A stretch of DNA of 8,291 nucleotides from Planctomycetota bacterium (GTDB taxonomy: Bacteria; Planctomycetota; UBA8108; UBA1146; JAJFFE01), in contig JAGQRC010000114.1 in the NCBI GenBank assembly GCA_020425835.1, forward strand, positions 1 through 8,291, read 5' to 3'. The position numbers were made by a program, and so were the translations under genes. Every line of letters begins with the position of its first letter. The first letter of the stretch is position 1. Under the pieces are notes generated by a model, which was given only the letters and a program-made list of their open reading frames with translations, did no database searches and was not told the DNA's origin. Below, one piece after another: positions 1 to 6,567 of the stretch.

Positions 1-444
1 GCCTTCGGGCGTCGTTTCGAGCCGAAGACGTTCGTCCGGGTATAGCGGGGTGAGGTCGTCGAACACGACCTTCTCGTGGACCTTCTCCGGGTCCTCGTAG
101 TTGACGGTGTCCACCCGGAGCATCGCGAAGTATCGCTCGTTCTCCTTGGGGGGGCGGACCTGACCCTGGACGACGCAGCCCGTGGTCAGCCCGAAGCGTC
201 GAATCTGACTGGGGGAGATGTAGATGTCGTCGGGGCACGGAAAATACGAGTAGCGCGGCGAACGAAGGAACCCGAACCCATCGGGAAGGATCTCGAGCAC
301 GCCTTCGCCGTACATCGTGCCCTCGCCGTCGGTCCGCTCCTTCAGGATCTTGAAGATCAGATCCTGCTTCTTCAGACCGGTGATGTCGTCTATCCCCTCC
401 GACGTGGCGAGTTCATGGAGTTCGGATATGTTGAGCTTCTGCAT
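1..444 (-). other. rho: Rho N-terminal and RNA-binding domains (partial)
   Basis: From Met 444 the frame reads [17 protein letters not shown], the typical start of Rho_N. The OB-fold primary RNA-binding site follows, with aromatic and basic residues in GFGFLR and in YFAMLRV. The last residues seen ([14 protein letters not shown]) are the normal link to the ATPase core. There is no Shine-Dalgarno before ATG 444: the 20 nt upstream (CCCGAACTACACATCACGACC region) contain no purine-rich block. An independent Rho would therefore more likely start upstream. Confidence 0.9.
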
Positions 445-1680
445 GGTCGTGATGTGTAGTTCGGGACGATCGCGATCAGGGACGTCCGCGGCGGCGGCCT
501 CCGCGGCGGCGATCTCCTGCTCGAAGTCTTCGGGATCGGGCAGGTGCTGCGGGTCCGTGAAGAGCGACGGCTCTTCCTGGTGACGACCGGACGACTTCTT
601 CTTTCGTCCTCGCCCGGCGCCGTTCTCCTTGACCCCGCGTCCGCGGTTGGTTCCGCGATCGCTCGTCTTGCGGGTTCGCTTCTTCGCGGACTTCTTCTTC
701 GCAGCTCTGGGCACGCCGCCCTCTTCCTCGAGCGCCTCGAACGAACCGGTGTCGACGCGGTCATCCCAGGCTTGCTGATCTCCGGACTTCCTGTCGGCGA
801 TCTCGCGGGGCGTTGCCCCGAGAAGTCGACACCACTTCTCGACGAGATCCCGGCACTGTTTCTCCAAACTCGACTGCTCTTCGCTCGGCCGACTCTCCAA
901 ACCCGATCGTGGCGATGAAACCGATGCCGTCTCGCGACTCGACCCGGTTTCCAGGCTCGGCTCGCCCTCCAGATCCAGGTCGAAGCCCTCGACCTCGACT
1001 TCTCGAGGAGGGGTACTCGCTGGCTCGTCGGACGGAGGGATGGTGACGGTCCTCTGCAGAGGAGAATCCGCACGGGTTGTGCGGTCTCCACGGTTCGAGA
1101 CCACATGATCGGCGCGACGTCGGCGGGACTCGAGATCGGCCTGGTGCGACTCGCGGAGCTTCAGCTCCTCCGCCGTCCAACCCCGGTCTCGGGTGACTCT
1201 CCGGATCCGATCGGCTTCGTCGGCGTCGACGAAGATGATCGCGTCGGCGCGCTCCTGGTACGGTGTGTCTTCGATCAGGGGAATGTCGAGGACCAGGAAG
1301 GGCCTTTGGTCCGGGAGAGGACTCCGTTGATCGAATCCCTTTTCGGCCCAGTTGTCAAGCTCTCGGTCGATCCGGACCTGAACTCGTGGGTGTACGACGG
1401 CGTTCAGTTTCCGCAGCAGCTCGGGATCCGTGAAGACGCGATCGGCGAGGTAGCGACGATCGAGGTAGCCCCGATCGTCGACCACGCGGTCTCCGAACAC
1501 GCGCTGGAGTCGGGCCAACACCTCGGGATCATCGGTCACCTCCCGGGCGAAACGGTCGGCGTCGATGATGCGCGCACCGAGTTGCCCGAAGGTCCGGGCG
1601 ACCGTGCTCTTCCCCGACCCGATGCCTCCGGTGATGGCGACGAGCCAGGGACCAGTCCCCGAGTCACTTGCTCGCTTCAT
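1..1680 (-). CDS. coaE-rho: Dephospho-CoA kinase fused in frame to transcription terminator Rho (3' end outside window)
   Basis: One open frame without a stop runs from ATG 1680 to the window edge (at least 560 codons). Residues 1-196 are dephospho-CoA kinase, which phosphorylates dephospho-CoA to coenzyme A: P-loop GGIGSGKST at 18-26, DAD at 40-42, HPR at 97-99, LDIP at 131-134, and a late ADHVVSN segment. Residues from about 413 are Rho, the RNA-dependent helicase that ends transcription: an SAP-like Rho_N helical domain, then the cold-shock RNA-binding domain with [19 protein letters not shown] and [15 protein letters not shown]. The helicase domain lies beyond the window. Residues 200-412 are low complexity, acidic and S/P-rich at first, then K/R-rich, with one helix-like [13 protein letters not shown] stretch at 271-283. 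The start has GGAG 9 nt upstream and overlaps polA by 17 bp, suggesting translational coupling. The two domains are certain; a single polypeptide is inferred. Confidence 0.8.
   Translation of the reverse strand, partial: MKRASDSGTGPWLVAITGGIGSGKSTVARTFGQLGARIIDADRFAREVTDDPEVLARLQRVFGDRVVDDRGYLDRRYLADRVFTDPELLRKLNAVVHPRVQVRIDRELDNWAEKGFDQRSPLPDQRPFLVLDIPLIEDTPYQERADAIIFVDADEADRIRRVTRDRGWTAEELKLRESHQADLESRRRRADHVVSNRGDRTTRADSPLQRTVTIPPSDEPASTPPREVEVEGFDLDLEGEPSLETGSSRETASVSSPRSGLESRPSEEQSSLEKQCRDLVEKWCRLLGATPREIADRKSGDQQAWDDRVDTGSFEALEEEGGVPRAAKKKSAKKRTRKTSDRGTNRGRGVKENGAGRGRKKKSSGRHQEEPSLFTDPQHLPDPEDFEQEIAAAEAAAADVPDRDRPELHITTMQKLNISELHELATSEGIDDITGLKKQDLIFKILKERTDGEGTMYGEGVLEILPDGFGFLRSPRYSYFPCPDDIYISPSQIRRFGLTTGCVVQGQVRPPKENERYFAMLRVDTVNYEDPEKVHEKVVFDDLTPLYPDERLRLETTPEG
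712..727 (-). promoter_or_regulatory. Possible internal ribosome site and GTG start for a separate Rho
   Basis: In the CoaE-Rho frame a GTG codon at 714-712 is preceded by a purine-rich AAGAGGG about 4 nt upstream. Translation from here would give a Rho with a lysine/arginine-rich N-terminal extension of 90 residues before Met 444, like the extended Rho proteins of several phyla. No in-frame ATG exists between 1680 and 444. This is the best candidate if Rho is also made as a separate protein. The evidence is one weak motif. Confidence 0.3.
1090..1680 (-). other. coaE: CoaE (dephospho-CoA kinase) domain of the fusion ORF
   Basis: This is the kinase portion, about 197 residues, close to the roughly 200 of a stand-alone CoaE. 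Walker A, the DAD motif, the LID-region segment [17 protein letters not shown] and the terminal ADHVVSN signature are all present, so the catalytic unit looks complete and active. The usual C-terminal helix after the N-x-G signature is not directly adjacent. A similar helix appears about 70 residues later, which may mean that disordered sequence has been inserted into the domain's tail. Confidence 0.88.
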
Positions 1681-4381
1681 ACCAGTCGTCTCCGGTGGAC
1701 ACATTGACGAGAAGAGGGACGTCGAGCGACAAGACCCCCTCCATGAGCGCGCGGAGCCGCATCGATTCGCTCTCCACCGCGGTCCGATCGAGTTCGAACA
1801 AGAGCTCGTCGTGGATCTGCAGGATCATTCGAGTGCCTTCGTGAGCTTTCTCGGCGTCCCGGTGGACATCGATCATGGCCTTCTTGATCAAGTCGGCGGC
1901 GGTTCCCTGAATCACCGTGTTGACGGCGTACCGTTCGCCCTGCTTCCGATCTCGCTGCATTCTCGACCCGAGCTCCGGGAGTGGGCGACGTCGACCGAAG
2001 TAGGTTCGAACTTCGCCCTTCTCGTAGGCCTCCGCGATCGTGGAGTCGATGAAATCGCGCACTCCGGGGAAACGCTCGAAGAACCTGTCGATGAACAGCG
2101 CCGCTTCTGCGCGGGGAATGCCGAGATCTCTCGAGAGACCGAAGGCACCCATCCCATAGATCACGCCGAAGGTCACCGCCTTGGCCGCGCTTCGCTCCTC
2201 CCGACTGACGTCCGCCGACGCCTTGTCGTGGATACGGGCGGCAACTTCACGGTGGATGTCCCCACCGCCTTGCATGGCCTCCACGAGACCGGCGTCGTGG
2301 GAGTAGTGCGCGAGGATCCGCAGCTCGACTTGGGAATAGTCGGCGGACAGGAACAAGCGGTCCGGCCCACTCGGCACGAATGCACGGCGGATCCGGCGAC
2401 CGACCTCGGTCCGAATCGGGATGTTCTGCAGATTCGGACGGTGGGACGCCAGGCGACCGGTCGCCGCGACGGCCTGCCTGAAGTCGGTGTGGAGTCGACC
2501 TGTCTCGGGGTTCACGAGCTTGGGTAGGGCGGTCACGTAGGTCCCGAGGAGCTTGGTGAGCGTTCGGTGCTCCACGATCAGTCTCGGGACCGGTTGCTCC
2601 GGATGCCGAACGGCGAGCTCTTCGAGCACCTCCGCTGACGTCGAGTAGCCGGTCTTCGTCTTGCGCACCGGCTCGAGACCGAGGTGCTCGAACAGCACCT
2701 CTTGAAGCTGCTTCGGACTCGCGACATTGAACTCCAAGCCGGCGGCCGTGTGAATCTCCGCCTCGAGACGGAAGCATTCCTTCTCGAGTTCGGATTCTTG
2801 CTCCGCCAGTCGCGCGGGGTCGAGCCGGATGCCCGCGCGCTCCATGTCGGCGAGGACCGGCACCAGTGGCATCTCGATCTCGCGGTACACCCTGTTCAGC
2901 TCGAGGGCCGTGAGTTCCGCGGAAAGCTGCTCCTGCAGCGCCCCGACGAGCGCAGCGTCCGCTCCGACGGACTCGGCCCGCTGCGCGTCGTCCGCCGGAA
3001 CAGTGCGCTGGTGGGCGAATCGTTCGGCGAGAATCGTGTCGAGGCGATAGCCGGCACTGGTCGGGTTGATCAGGTAGGCGGCGAGCATCGTGTCTTCCGA
3101 CGGGTTGGCCAGAGTGACCCCGATGCGAGACCAACACTCGATCTGCGCCTTGAGGTCGTGCCCGACGATAGAGGTTCCGGGGTCCTCGAAGAGGCCGACA
3201 ACGGATCGCGGGAGTTGATCCCCGACGTCGGTTCGGAGGTCGAGGTAGTGCGATCGGCTCGGCTCCACTGAGAGCGCGAGGCCGAGCGGGACGCTCTCGA
3301 GCGGGACTTCCGTCGATGGAACGGTCGCGATGGCCACTCGTCCCTCGCGCCCGGCGGCCTCGACGAGCGCGTCGAGCGATGGGGAGTCCCGGGTCACTTC
3401 GATGGCGGAGGCTTCGCGCGGCGGCGGGGCCGGGCTCGCCGCTACCGGTTCGGCGGCGAAGAAGAGGGAGTCCTCGGGACGGAGGTCGACCTGGTTGCCC
3501 AATGCGGTCGCCATCTCACCGAGGAGCTTCTGAAACCCGAGACGGAGGAAGATCGGCCGAAGTCGATCGAGATCCGGAGCCACGATTTGCCAATCGTCGA
3601 GGGCGACGTCGAGCGGGACGTCGCTGCGCAGCGTGACAAGATCTCGCGAGACGCGCAGGTCGTTCGGGTACGCAGTGACCTTCGAGTACAGTTTCGGAGG
3701 GATCGCCGCTGGGGGGGCGTCGACCAAGACCTCGACACTGCTTCCCGGCGCGGCCTCTTCGAGGGCCGCGAGGATCTTGATCGCGGTCTTCGGTCCGATC
3801 CCGCGGACCCCCGGGATGTTGTCGGTCGGATCGCCGATCAGCGCCTGATAGTCGACGACCTGATCAGGACGAATCCCTCGCTTCTCGAGGAGCTCGGCGG
3901 GTCCGTACAGACGCCTGTCCCGGGGCTCGCGACGAAGACGGACGCGATCGGACAGGATCTGCTCGAGGTCCTTGTCCTTCGAGAAGATCTCGACTGCCCA
4001 ACCCTTCTCGACCGCCAGCCGAGCGGCTGTGGCGATCACATCGTCGGCTTCGAAACCTTCGACCCTTGCGATCGGGATACGGAATCCTCGGACGATCTCC
4101 TCGACCCACGGGAGTTGCTGCCGAAGCTCGACCGGCATCGACTCCCGATTCGCCTTGTACTCCGTGTACTCCTGGTGCCGAAAGGTCGGTCCGACCGAGT
4201 CCATGGCGAACGCCCAATGTCCGCCGCCACGGTCGGAGTACAGCCACCAGAGTAGCTGGGCGATCGTGTACGCGGTCTCGACGCGTTGCCCTTCGCTGTT
4301 GGTGAGCGGGCGAGTGCCGAAAGCGAAGAACGACCGATAGACCTGATAGTGCCCGTCGATGAGAATCAGGGTTTCCGGCAC
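1664..4381 (-). CDS. polA: DNA polymerase I with inactive proofreading domain
   Basis: This 905-residue family A polymerase fills Okazaki gaps and repair patches. The 5'-3' exonuclease comes first: D9, EADD at 111-114, SKDKD at 134-138, GDPTDNIPG at 183-191, then a helix-hairpin-helix. The polymerase domain has motif A DYSQVELR at 681-688, motif B with K734, F738 and Y742, and motif C QIHDEL at 855-860, so it looks fully active. In the central domain (about 325-500) the proofreading residues are lost: the ExoI segment reads [10 protein letters not shown] rather than D-x-E, and the ExoII segment reads GHDLKAQ, with Q where aspartate is expected. It should therefore lack 3'-5' proofreading, as in Taq and Bacillus enzymes. 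The start is GTG, chosen because AGGAG lies 6 nt upstream and the protein then begins at LILIDG. It is first in a probable operon with coaE-rho. Confidence 0.97.
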   Translation of the reverse strand: MPETLILIDGHYQVYRSFFAFGTRPLTNSEGQRVETAYTIAQLLWWLYSDRGGGHWAFAMDSVGPTFRHQEYTEYKANRESMPVELRQQLPWVEEIVRGFRIPIARVEGFEADDVIATAARLAVEKGWAVEIFSKDKDLEQILSDRVRLRREPRDRRLYGPAELLEKRGIRPDQVVDYQALIGDPTDNIPGVRGIGPKTAIKILAALEEAAPGSSVEVLVDAPPAAIPPKLYSKVTAYPNDLRVSRDLVTLRSDVPLDVALDDWQIVAPDLDRLRPIFLRLGFQKLLGEMATALGNQVDLRPEDSLFFAAEPVAASPAPPPREASAIEVTRDSPSLDALVEAAGREGRVAIATVPSTEVPLESVPLGLALSVEPSRSHYLDLRTDVGDQLPRSVVGLFEDPGTSIVGHDLKAQIECWSRIGVTLANPSEDTMLAAYLINPTSAGYRLDTILAERFAHQRTVPADDAQRAESVGADAALVGALQEQLSAELTALELNRVYREIEMPLVPVLADMERAGIRLDPARLAEQESELEKECFRLEAEIHTAAGLEFNVASPKQLQEVLFEHLGLEPVRKTKTGYSTSAEVLEELAVRHPEQPVPRLIVEHRTLTKLLGTYVTALPKLVNPETGRLHTDFRQAVAATGRLASHRPNLQNIPIRTEVGRRIRRAFVPSGPDRLFLSADYSQVELRILAHYSHDAGLVEAMQGGGDIHREVAARIHDKASADVSREERSAAKAVTFGVIYGMGAFGLSRDLGIPRAEAALFIDRFFERFPGVRDFIDSTIAEAYEKGEVRTYFGRRRPLPELGSRMQRDRKQGERYAVNTVIQGTAADLIKKAMIDVHRDAEKAHEGTRMILQIHDELLFELDRTAVESESMRLRALMEGVLSLDVPLLVNVSTGDDWYEASK

Positions 4382-4550
4382 GGAGAACTCCTGGGGATTG
4401 GTCGAACCGGGAGGGGTGGTGGGTGAGCGGTGGTAGCCTCAGGCCTCTCGGAATCCGACGGACTCGAGCACGGTCCATCAGAACTACGGTCCACCATGGG
4501 AACCACGGGCCGTCAGAGCGGCCGTGCGTGAGGGTGAATCAGAGGCTGCT

Positions 4551-4586
4551 CGGACATCGCGAGCGGATCGGACATCTCAGACGGAT
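4551..4586. repeat. Two-copy 18-bp imperfect tandem repeat
   Basis: Copy 1 (4551-4568) and copy 2 (4569-4586) both begin CGGACATC and end CGGAT, matching at 14 of 18 positions. A third partial copy (CGGA) follows. It lies in the polA/BRCT-protein divergent region. It could be a paired binding site or simply local duplication. Confidence 0.5.
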
Positions 4587-4696
4587 CGGAGACCCCCGGA
4601 CCACCACGAGGAGGACAACGGAACGGACCGACGAACTCAGTCCGACCAACCGGGGGGCGGCGTCCGCTCGCATGGGCGACGACCCGCCCAAGAGGT

Positions 4697-4708
4697 TTGA
4701 CGTGTCAA
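4697..4708. promoter_or_regulatory. Short dyad TTGAC-GT-GTCAA, possible operator
   Basis: This perfect 5-bp inverted repeat with a 2-bp centre lies about 30 bp upstream of the -35 box of the consensus promoter, near -72 relative to the likely start. A dimeric regulator at that place would normally act as an activator. I do not recognise the site as a known consensus. Confidence 0.3.
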
Positions 4709-4739
4709 GGGGTTACGACGCCGGATGGCCGGCCGCGAG

Positions 4740-4767
4740 TTGACAGCATATCGGCCCCCCCTATAAT
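4740..4767 (+). promoter_or_regulatory. Perfect-consensus sigma70 promoter
   Basis: TTGACA at 4740-4745 and TATAAT at 4762-4767 are both exact matches, separated by a 16-bp C-rich spacer. Transcription should begin near 4773-4775. It reads toward the BRCT-domain gene, whose start codon is about 400 nt downstream. Exact hexamers in a GC-rich genome suggest strong constitutive transcription, as is typical of stable RNA genes. Confidence 0.85.
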
Positions 4768-4773
4768 TGCGAG

Positions 4774-5172
4774 ATCTTTCGCCAGACCCTCCTCACTGCG
4801 CCTCGTCTCCCAGGCCGGCGCACGTGGGACAGGAGCTGTCCGAAGCGAGGGGGTCGCAAGGCTCCGACACGGTTTCTGGGTCGACAGGGGTTTCGACGAC
4901 GGCCCGGGGATTCGCTTCGAACGTGTTCTACGAGACTCTTCAGGACTCGAGGACCCGTGCTTGGAAGAGCAGTGCTTTGGGAGAGCTCTGTACCGTCGGC
5001 AATGGGCTGCGCCCGCCCCGGTCGGAGGCGTGACGGGTAACGGCGCGAGGCTTCGGCCTCCGGCCGCCTCGACAGGGGAGCGCCGAGTCGTTCGGCGTTT
5101 GAGCGGCGGCGAATCGTCGACCGCGAATGGGGAACGCGAAAGCGTCCAAGCGAAGACAGCGAGAGGAATGAC
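4774..5172 (+). promoter_or_regulatory. Long GC-rich transcribed leader or possible non-coding RNA
   Basis: About 400 nt separate the promoter from the next start codon. Several short hairpins are visible: GGACA/TGTCC near 4827-4841; GAGGC-TTCG-GCCTC at 5047-5060, a stable UUCG tetraloop; CGCCGA/TCGGCG at 5081-5097; and GGAACGC-GAAA-GCGTCC at 5131-5147, with a GNRA-type loop and one bulged A. I compared it by eye with RNase P RNA, tmRNA, 6S RNA, SRP RNA and common riboswitch cores and found none of their conserved blocks. Open frames here have no homology that I recognise. It is either a structured 5' UTR of the downstream gene or an independent small RNA. Confidence 0.45.
5081..5100 (+). terminator. 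Weak hairpin with short T run inside the leader
   Basis: A 6-bp stem (CGCCGA 5081-5086 / TCGGCG 5092-5097) with a 5-nt loop is followed by only three T residues. If it terminates, it would release an RNA of about 325 nt from the upstream promoter and leave the BRCT-domain gene to read-through or attenuation. The T run is too short for a confident intrinsic terminator. Confidence 0.2.
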
Positions 5173-6384
5173 ATGGCAGGCCGTCAGGGAGTGCACATCT
5201 CCTACTTGATCGTGACCATGGTGATCAGCCTCGGTCTCATCGTCTACGTCGTCCTGACGAACTCCGAACTCCAACAGGCTCGAGACGCTCAAGCCAAGGC
5301 GGAGAAAGAGGTCGAGTCCAAGAACGGCACGATCAAGACCTTCAAATCGGAGATCGACGCAATGCGTCGGCTCCTGACCGGGACCGACGTCGATCAGGCT
5401 CCCATCGAGGACATCCAGTCCACCTTGGACGGGGCGGGCAATGCGCTCGCTGCTGCCAAAGGTCAGACGGGCGGCGGTGAGCGCCACGACAACGTGACCG
5501 CGTTGATCACGGAGCTCACCGAGACGGTCAAGCGCCTCCATGCGGAGAGCGTCCGGCAGACCACGCAGGCTGACAGCTACCTGGACAAATACCAGAAGGC
5601 GCTGGCCGAGAAGGCCGCGTTGGAGTCGGCGAAGAACGAAGAGCTCGACGGAGTCCGCTCGGAGTACAACCAGACGCTGGCGCAGCTCGAGTCCACCCGA
5701 ACGAGCACGGCAGAGGAGATCGAGAAACTCCGAGACCAGATTGCGACGATGGCCGACGAGCACTCGGACGAGGTTCAGGACCTCAACACGAACCTCCTGA
5801 TCAAGGTCAACAAGATCATCCAACTCGAGGAGCGCATTCGCGTCATCGAGCGAGAGATCAACCAGGAGCGCACGTTCGCCGACGTCACTCCGGACGGCGA
5901 GATTCTGCGCGTGTCCGAGGAAGAGGGCTACGCCTGGATCAACATCGGTCGTGACGATCGCGTCCGGCGTGGGCTCGTGTTCGATGTCTTCACCTACGTC
6001 AAGGGCGGGCGCAAGCTCCGCAAGGGGCGGGTGGAAGTCGCACGCCTGGAGGGGGACTATGCCGAGGTACGCATCCTCGATCAGATCGATCGGTTCAACC
6101 CGATCTCCGCAGGTGACCAGATCGCGAGTCCCTTCTACAACAAGGACACGACCCCGGTCTTCGTGATCGCGGGTGAGGAGCTCCACAAGAAGGGGATCTC
6201 GAAGGAGGAGGTCGTTCGTCGGATCGAGCAGTTCGGCGGGCAGGTCGAGGACGACGTTCGCGTCGAGACCACCTATGTCGTGGCGGCTTCGGGGTACCAG
6301 GATACCCCCCAGTACCGTACCGCTCGCGAGCTGGGCGTGACGATCCTCCGCGAGAGTGAGCTGATGGAGTTCATCGGCTTCTGA
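5173..6384 (+). CDS. Membrane-anchored coiled-coil protein with FlgT-like and BRCT-like domains
   Basis: This 403-residue protein has a short N-terminus, one hydrophobic helix at about 9-28, then a long polar coiled coil to about 235, rich in E, K, Q and A with two breaks. Residues 240-320 form a beta-rich domain of the type seen at the C-terminus of flagellar protein FlgT: GEILRVSEEEGYAWINIG, then DRVRRGLVFDVF, KGRVEV, and PISAGDQIASP. Residues 328-402 look like a BRCT domain: GGQVEDDV, TTYVVAA, TARELGVTI, although the usual tryptophan is missing. The start has GAGAGGA about 6 nt upstream. Few positive charges flank the helix, but an N-in orientation is likelier, putting the globular domains outside the cytoplasm. 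I recall similar architectures in Planctomycetota, of unknown function. A role in envelope structure is inference only. No enzyme motif is seen. Confidence 0.85.
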   Translation: MAGRQGVHISYLIVTMVISLGLIVYVVLTNSELQQARDAQAKAEKEVESKNGTIKTFKSEIDAMRRLLTGTDVDQAPIEDIQSTLDGAGNALAAAKGQTGGGERHDNVTALITELTETVKRLHAESVRQTTQADSYLDKYQKALAEKAALESAKNEELDGVRSEYNQTLAQLESTRTSTAEEIEKLRDQIATMADEHSDEVQDLNTNLLIKVNKIIQLEERIRVIEREINQERTFADVTPDGEILRVSEEEGYAWINIGRDDRVRRGLVFDVFTYVKGGRKLRKGRVEVARLEGDYAEVRILDQIDRFNPISAGDQIASPFYNKDTTPVFVIAGEELHKKGISKEEVVRRIEQFGGQVEDDVRVETTYVVAASGYQDTPQYRTARELGVTILRESELMEFIGF

Positions 6385-6406
6385 TCCTCGTTCGTTCTTC
6401 TCTCGT

Positions 6407-6452
6407 GCGACGACACCCCGCTCGGGCGCTGGCCCCGGCGGGGTGTCGTCGC
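6407..6452. terminator. Strong perfect 15-bp hairpin after the BRCT-domain gene
   Basis: GCGACGACACCCCGC (6407-6421) and its exact reverse complement (6438-6452) flank a 16-nt loop that can pair four more base pairs. It starts 23 nt after the upstream stop codon. No T run follows on either strand, so it is not a classical intrinsic terminator. It may protect the 3' end of the mRNA or act as a U-less terminator. Confidence 0.55.
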
Positions 6453-6486
6453 ATCGAGGGCACGGATCCTGGCACCTCGATCTCTG

Positions 6487-6515
6487 GAGACAGTGCGACG
6501 AAGAGCCGCTATTCT
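6487..6515 (+). promoter_or_regulatory. Candidate tatC promoter
   Basis: GAGACA (6487-6492) and TATTCT (6510-6515) each match the sigma70 hexamers at four of six positions, with an ideal 17-bp spacer. The pair lies between the upstream hairpin and the tatC ribosome site. If real, transcription starts near 6522, which excludes the GTG at 6493 as the tatC start. Such a match is common by chance. Confidence 0.3.
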
Positions 6516-6567
6516 CCGCCTCTCCCGCGCCGCCGACTCTTGGCGCCCGATTAGAGGTGGATGCCGC

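Larger units (their letters stand above)
4382..4739. other. Intergenic region upstream of polA, no gene seen
   Basis: This stretch lies between the divergent polA and the rightward promoter. Short open frames cross it, but their translations are arginine/serine-rich with no recognisable family, and no start has a convincing ribosome site. It should hold the leftward polA promoter, but I find no good -10/-35 pair on the minus strand. The only structure I see is one imperfect hairpin (about 4504-4528, CACGGGCCG/CGGCCGTG with a bulged G), a short tandem repeat and a dyad, listed separately. Confidence 0.6.

Noticed and set aside
390..1180. Minus-strand frames of 238 and 139 codons overlapping the CoaE-Rho linker
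   Set aside because: They are arginine/serine-rich and lack motifs, while the overlapping frame joins two authentic domains without a stop.
1105..4340. Many plus-strand frames of 70-320 codons across coaE and polA
   Set aside because: All are opposite strongly conserved coding sequence, show no family motifs and lack convincing ribosome sites.
4767..5033. An 88-codon frame starting TTG just after the -10 box
   Set aside because: Its start lies within the promoter, before the likely transcription start. It has no ribosome site and an unstructured composition.
4820..5165. tmRNA, because of GGGGTTTCGACGACGG near 4887
   Set aside because: No tag reading frame ending in Ala-Ala-stop, no T-loop and no CCA acceptor end are present at the required distances.
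4774..5165. RNase P RNA or 6S RNA, suggested by the strong promoter and length
   Set aside because: The GAGGAAAGUCC and ACAGNRA-type conserved regions of RNase P are absent. I could not build the single long rod with a central bubble expected of 6S RNA.
6493..6567. An upstream GTG start for tatC that would add 25 residues
   Set aside because: It has no Shine-Dalgarno and gives a basic, unconserved leader. GTG 6568 has AGAGG upstream and begins next to the conserved TatC N-terminus.
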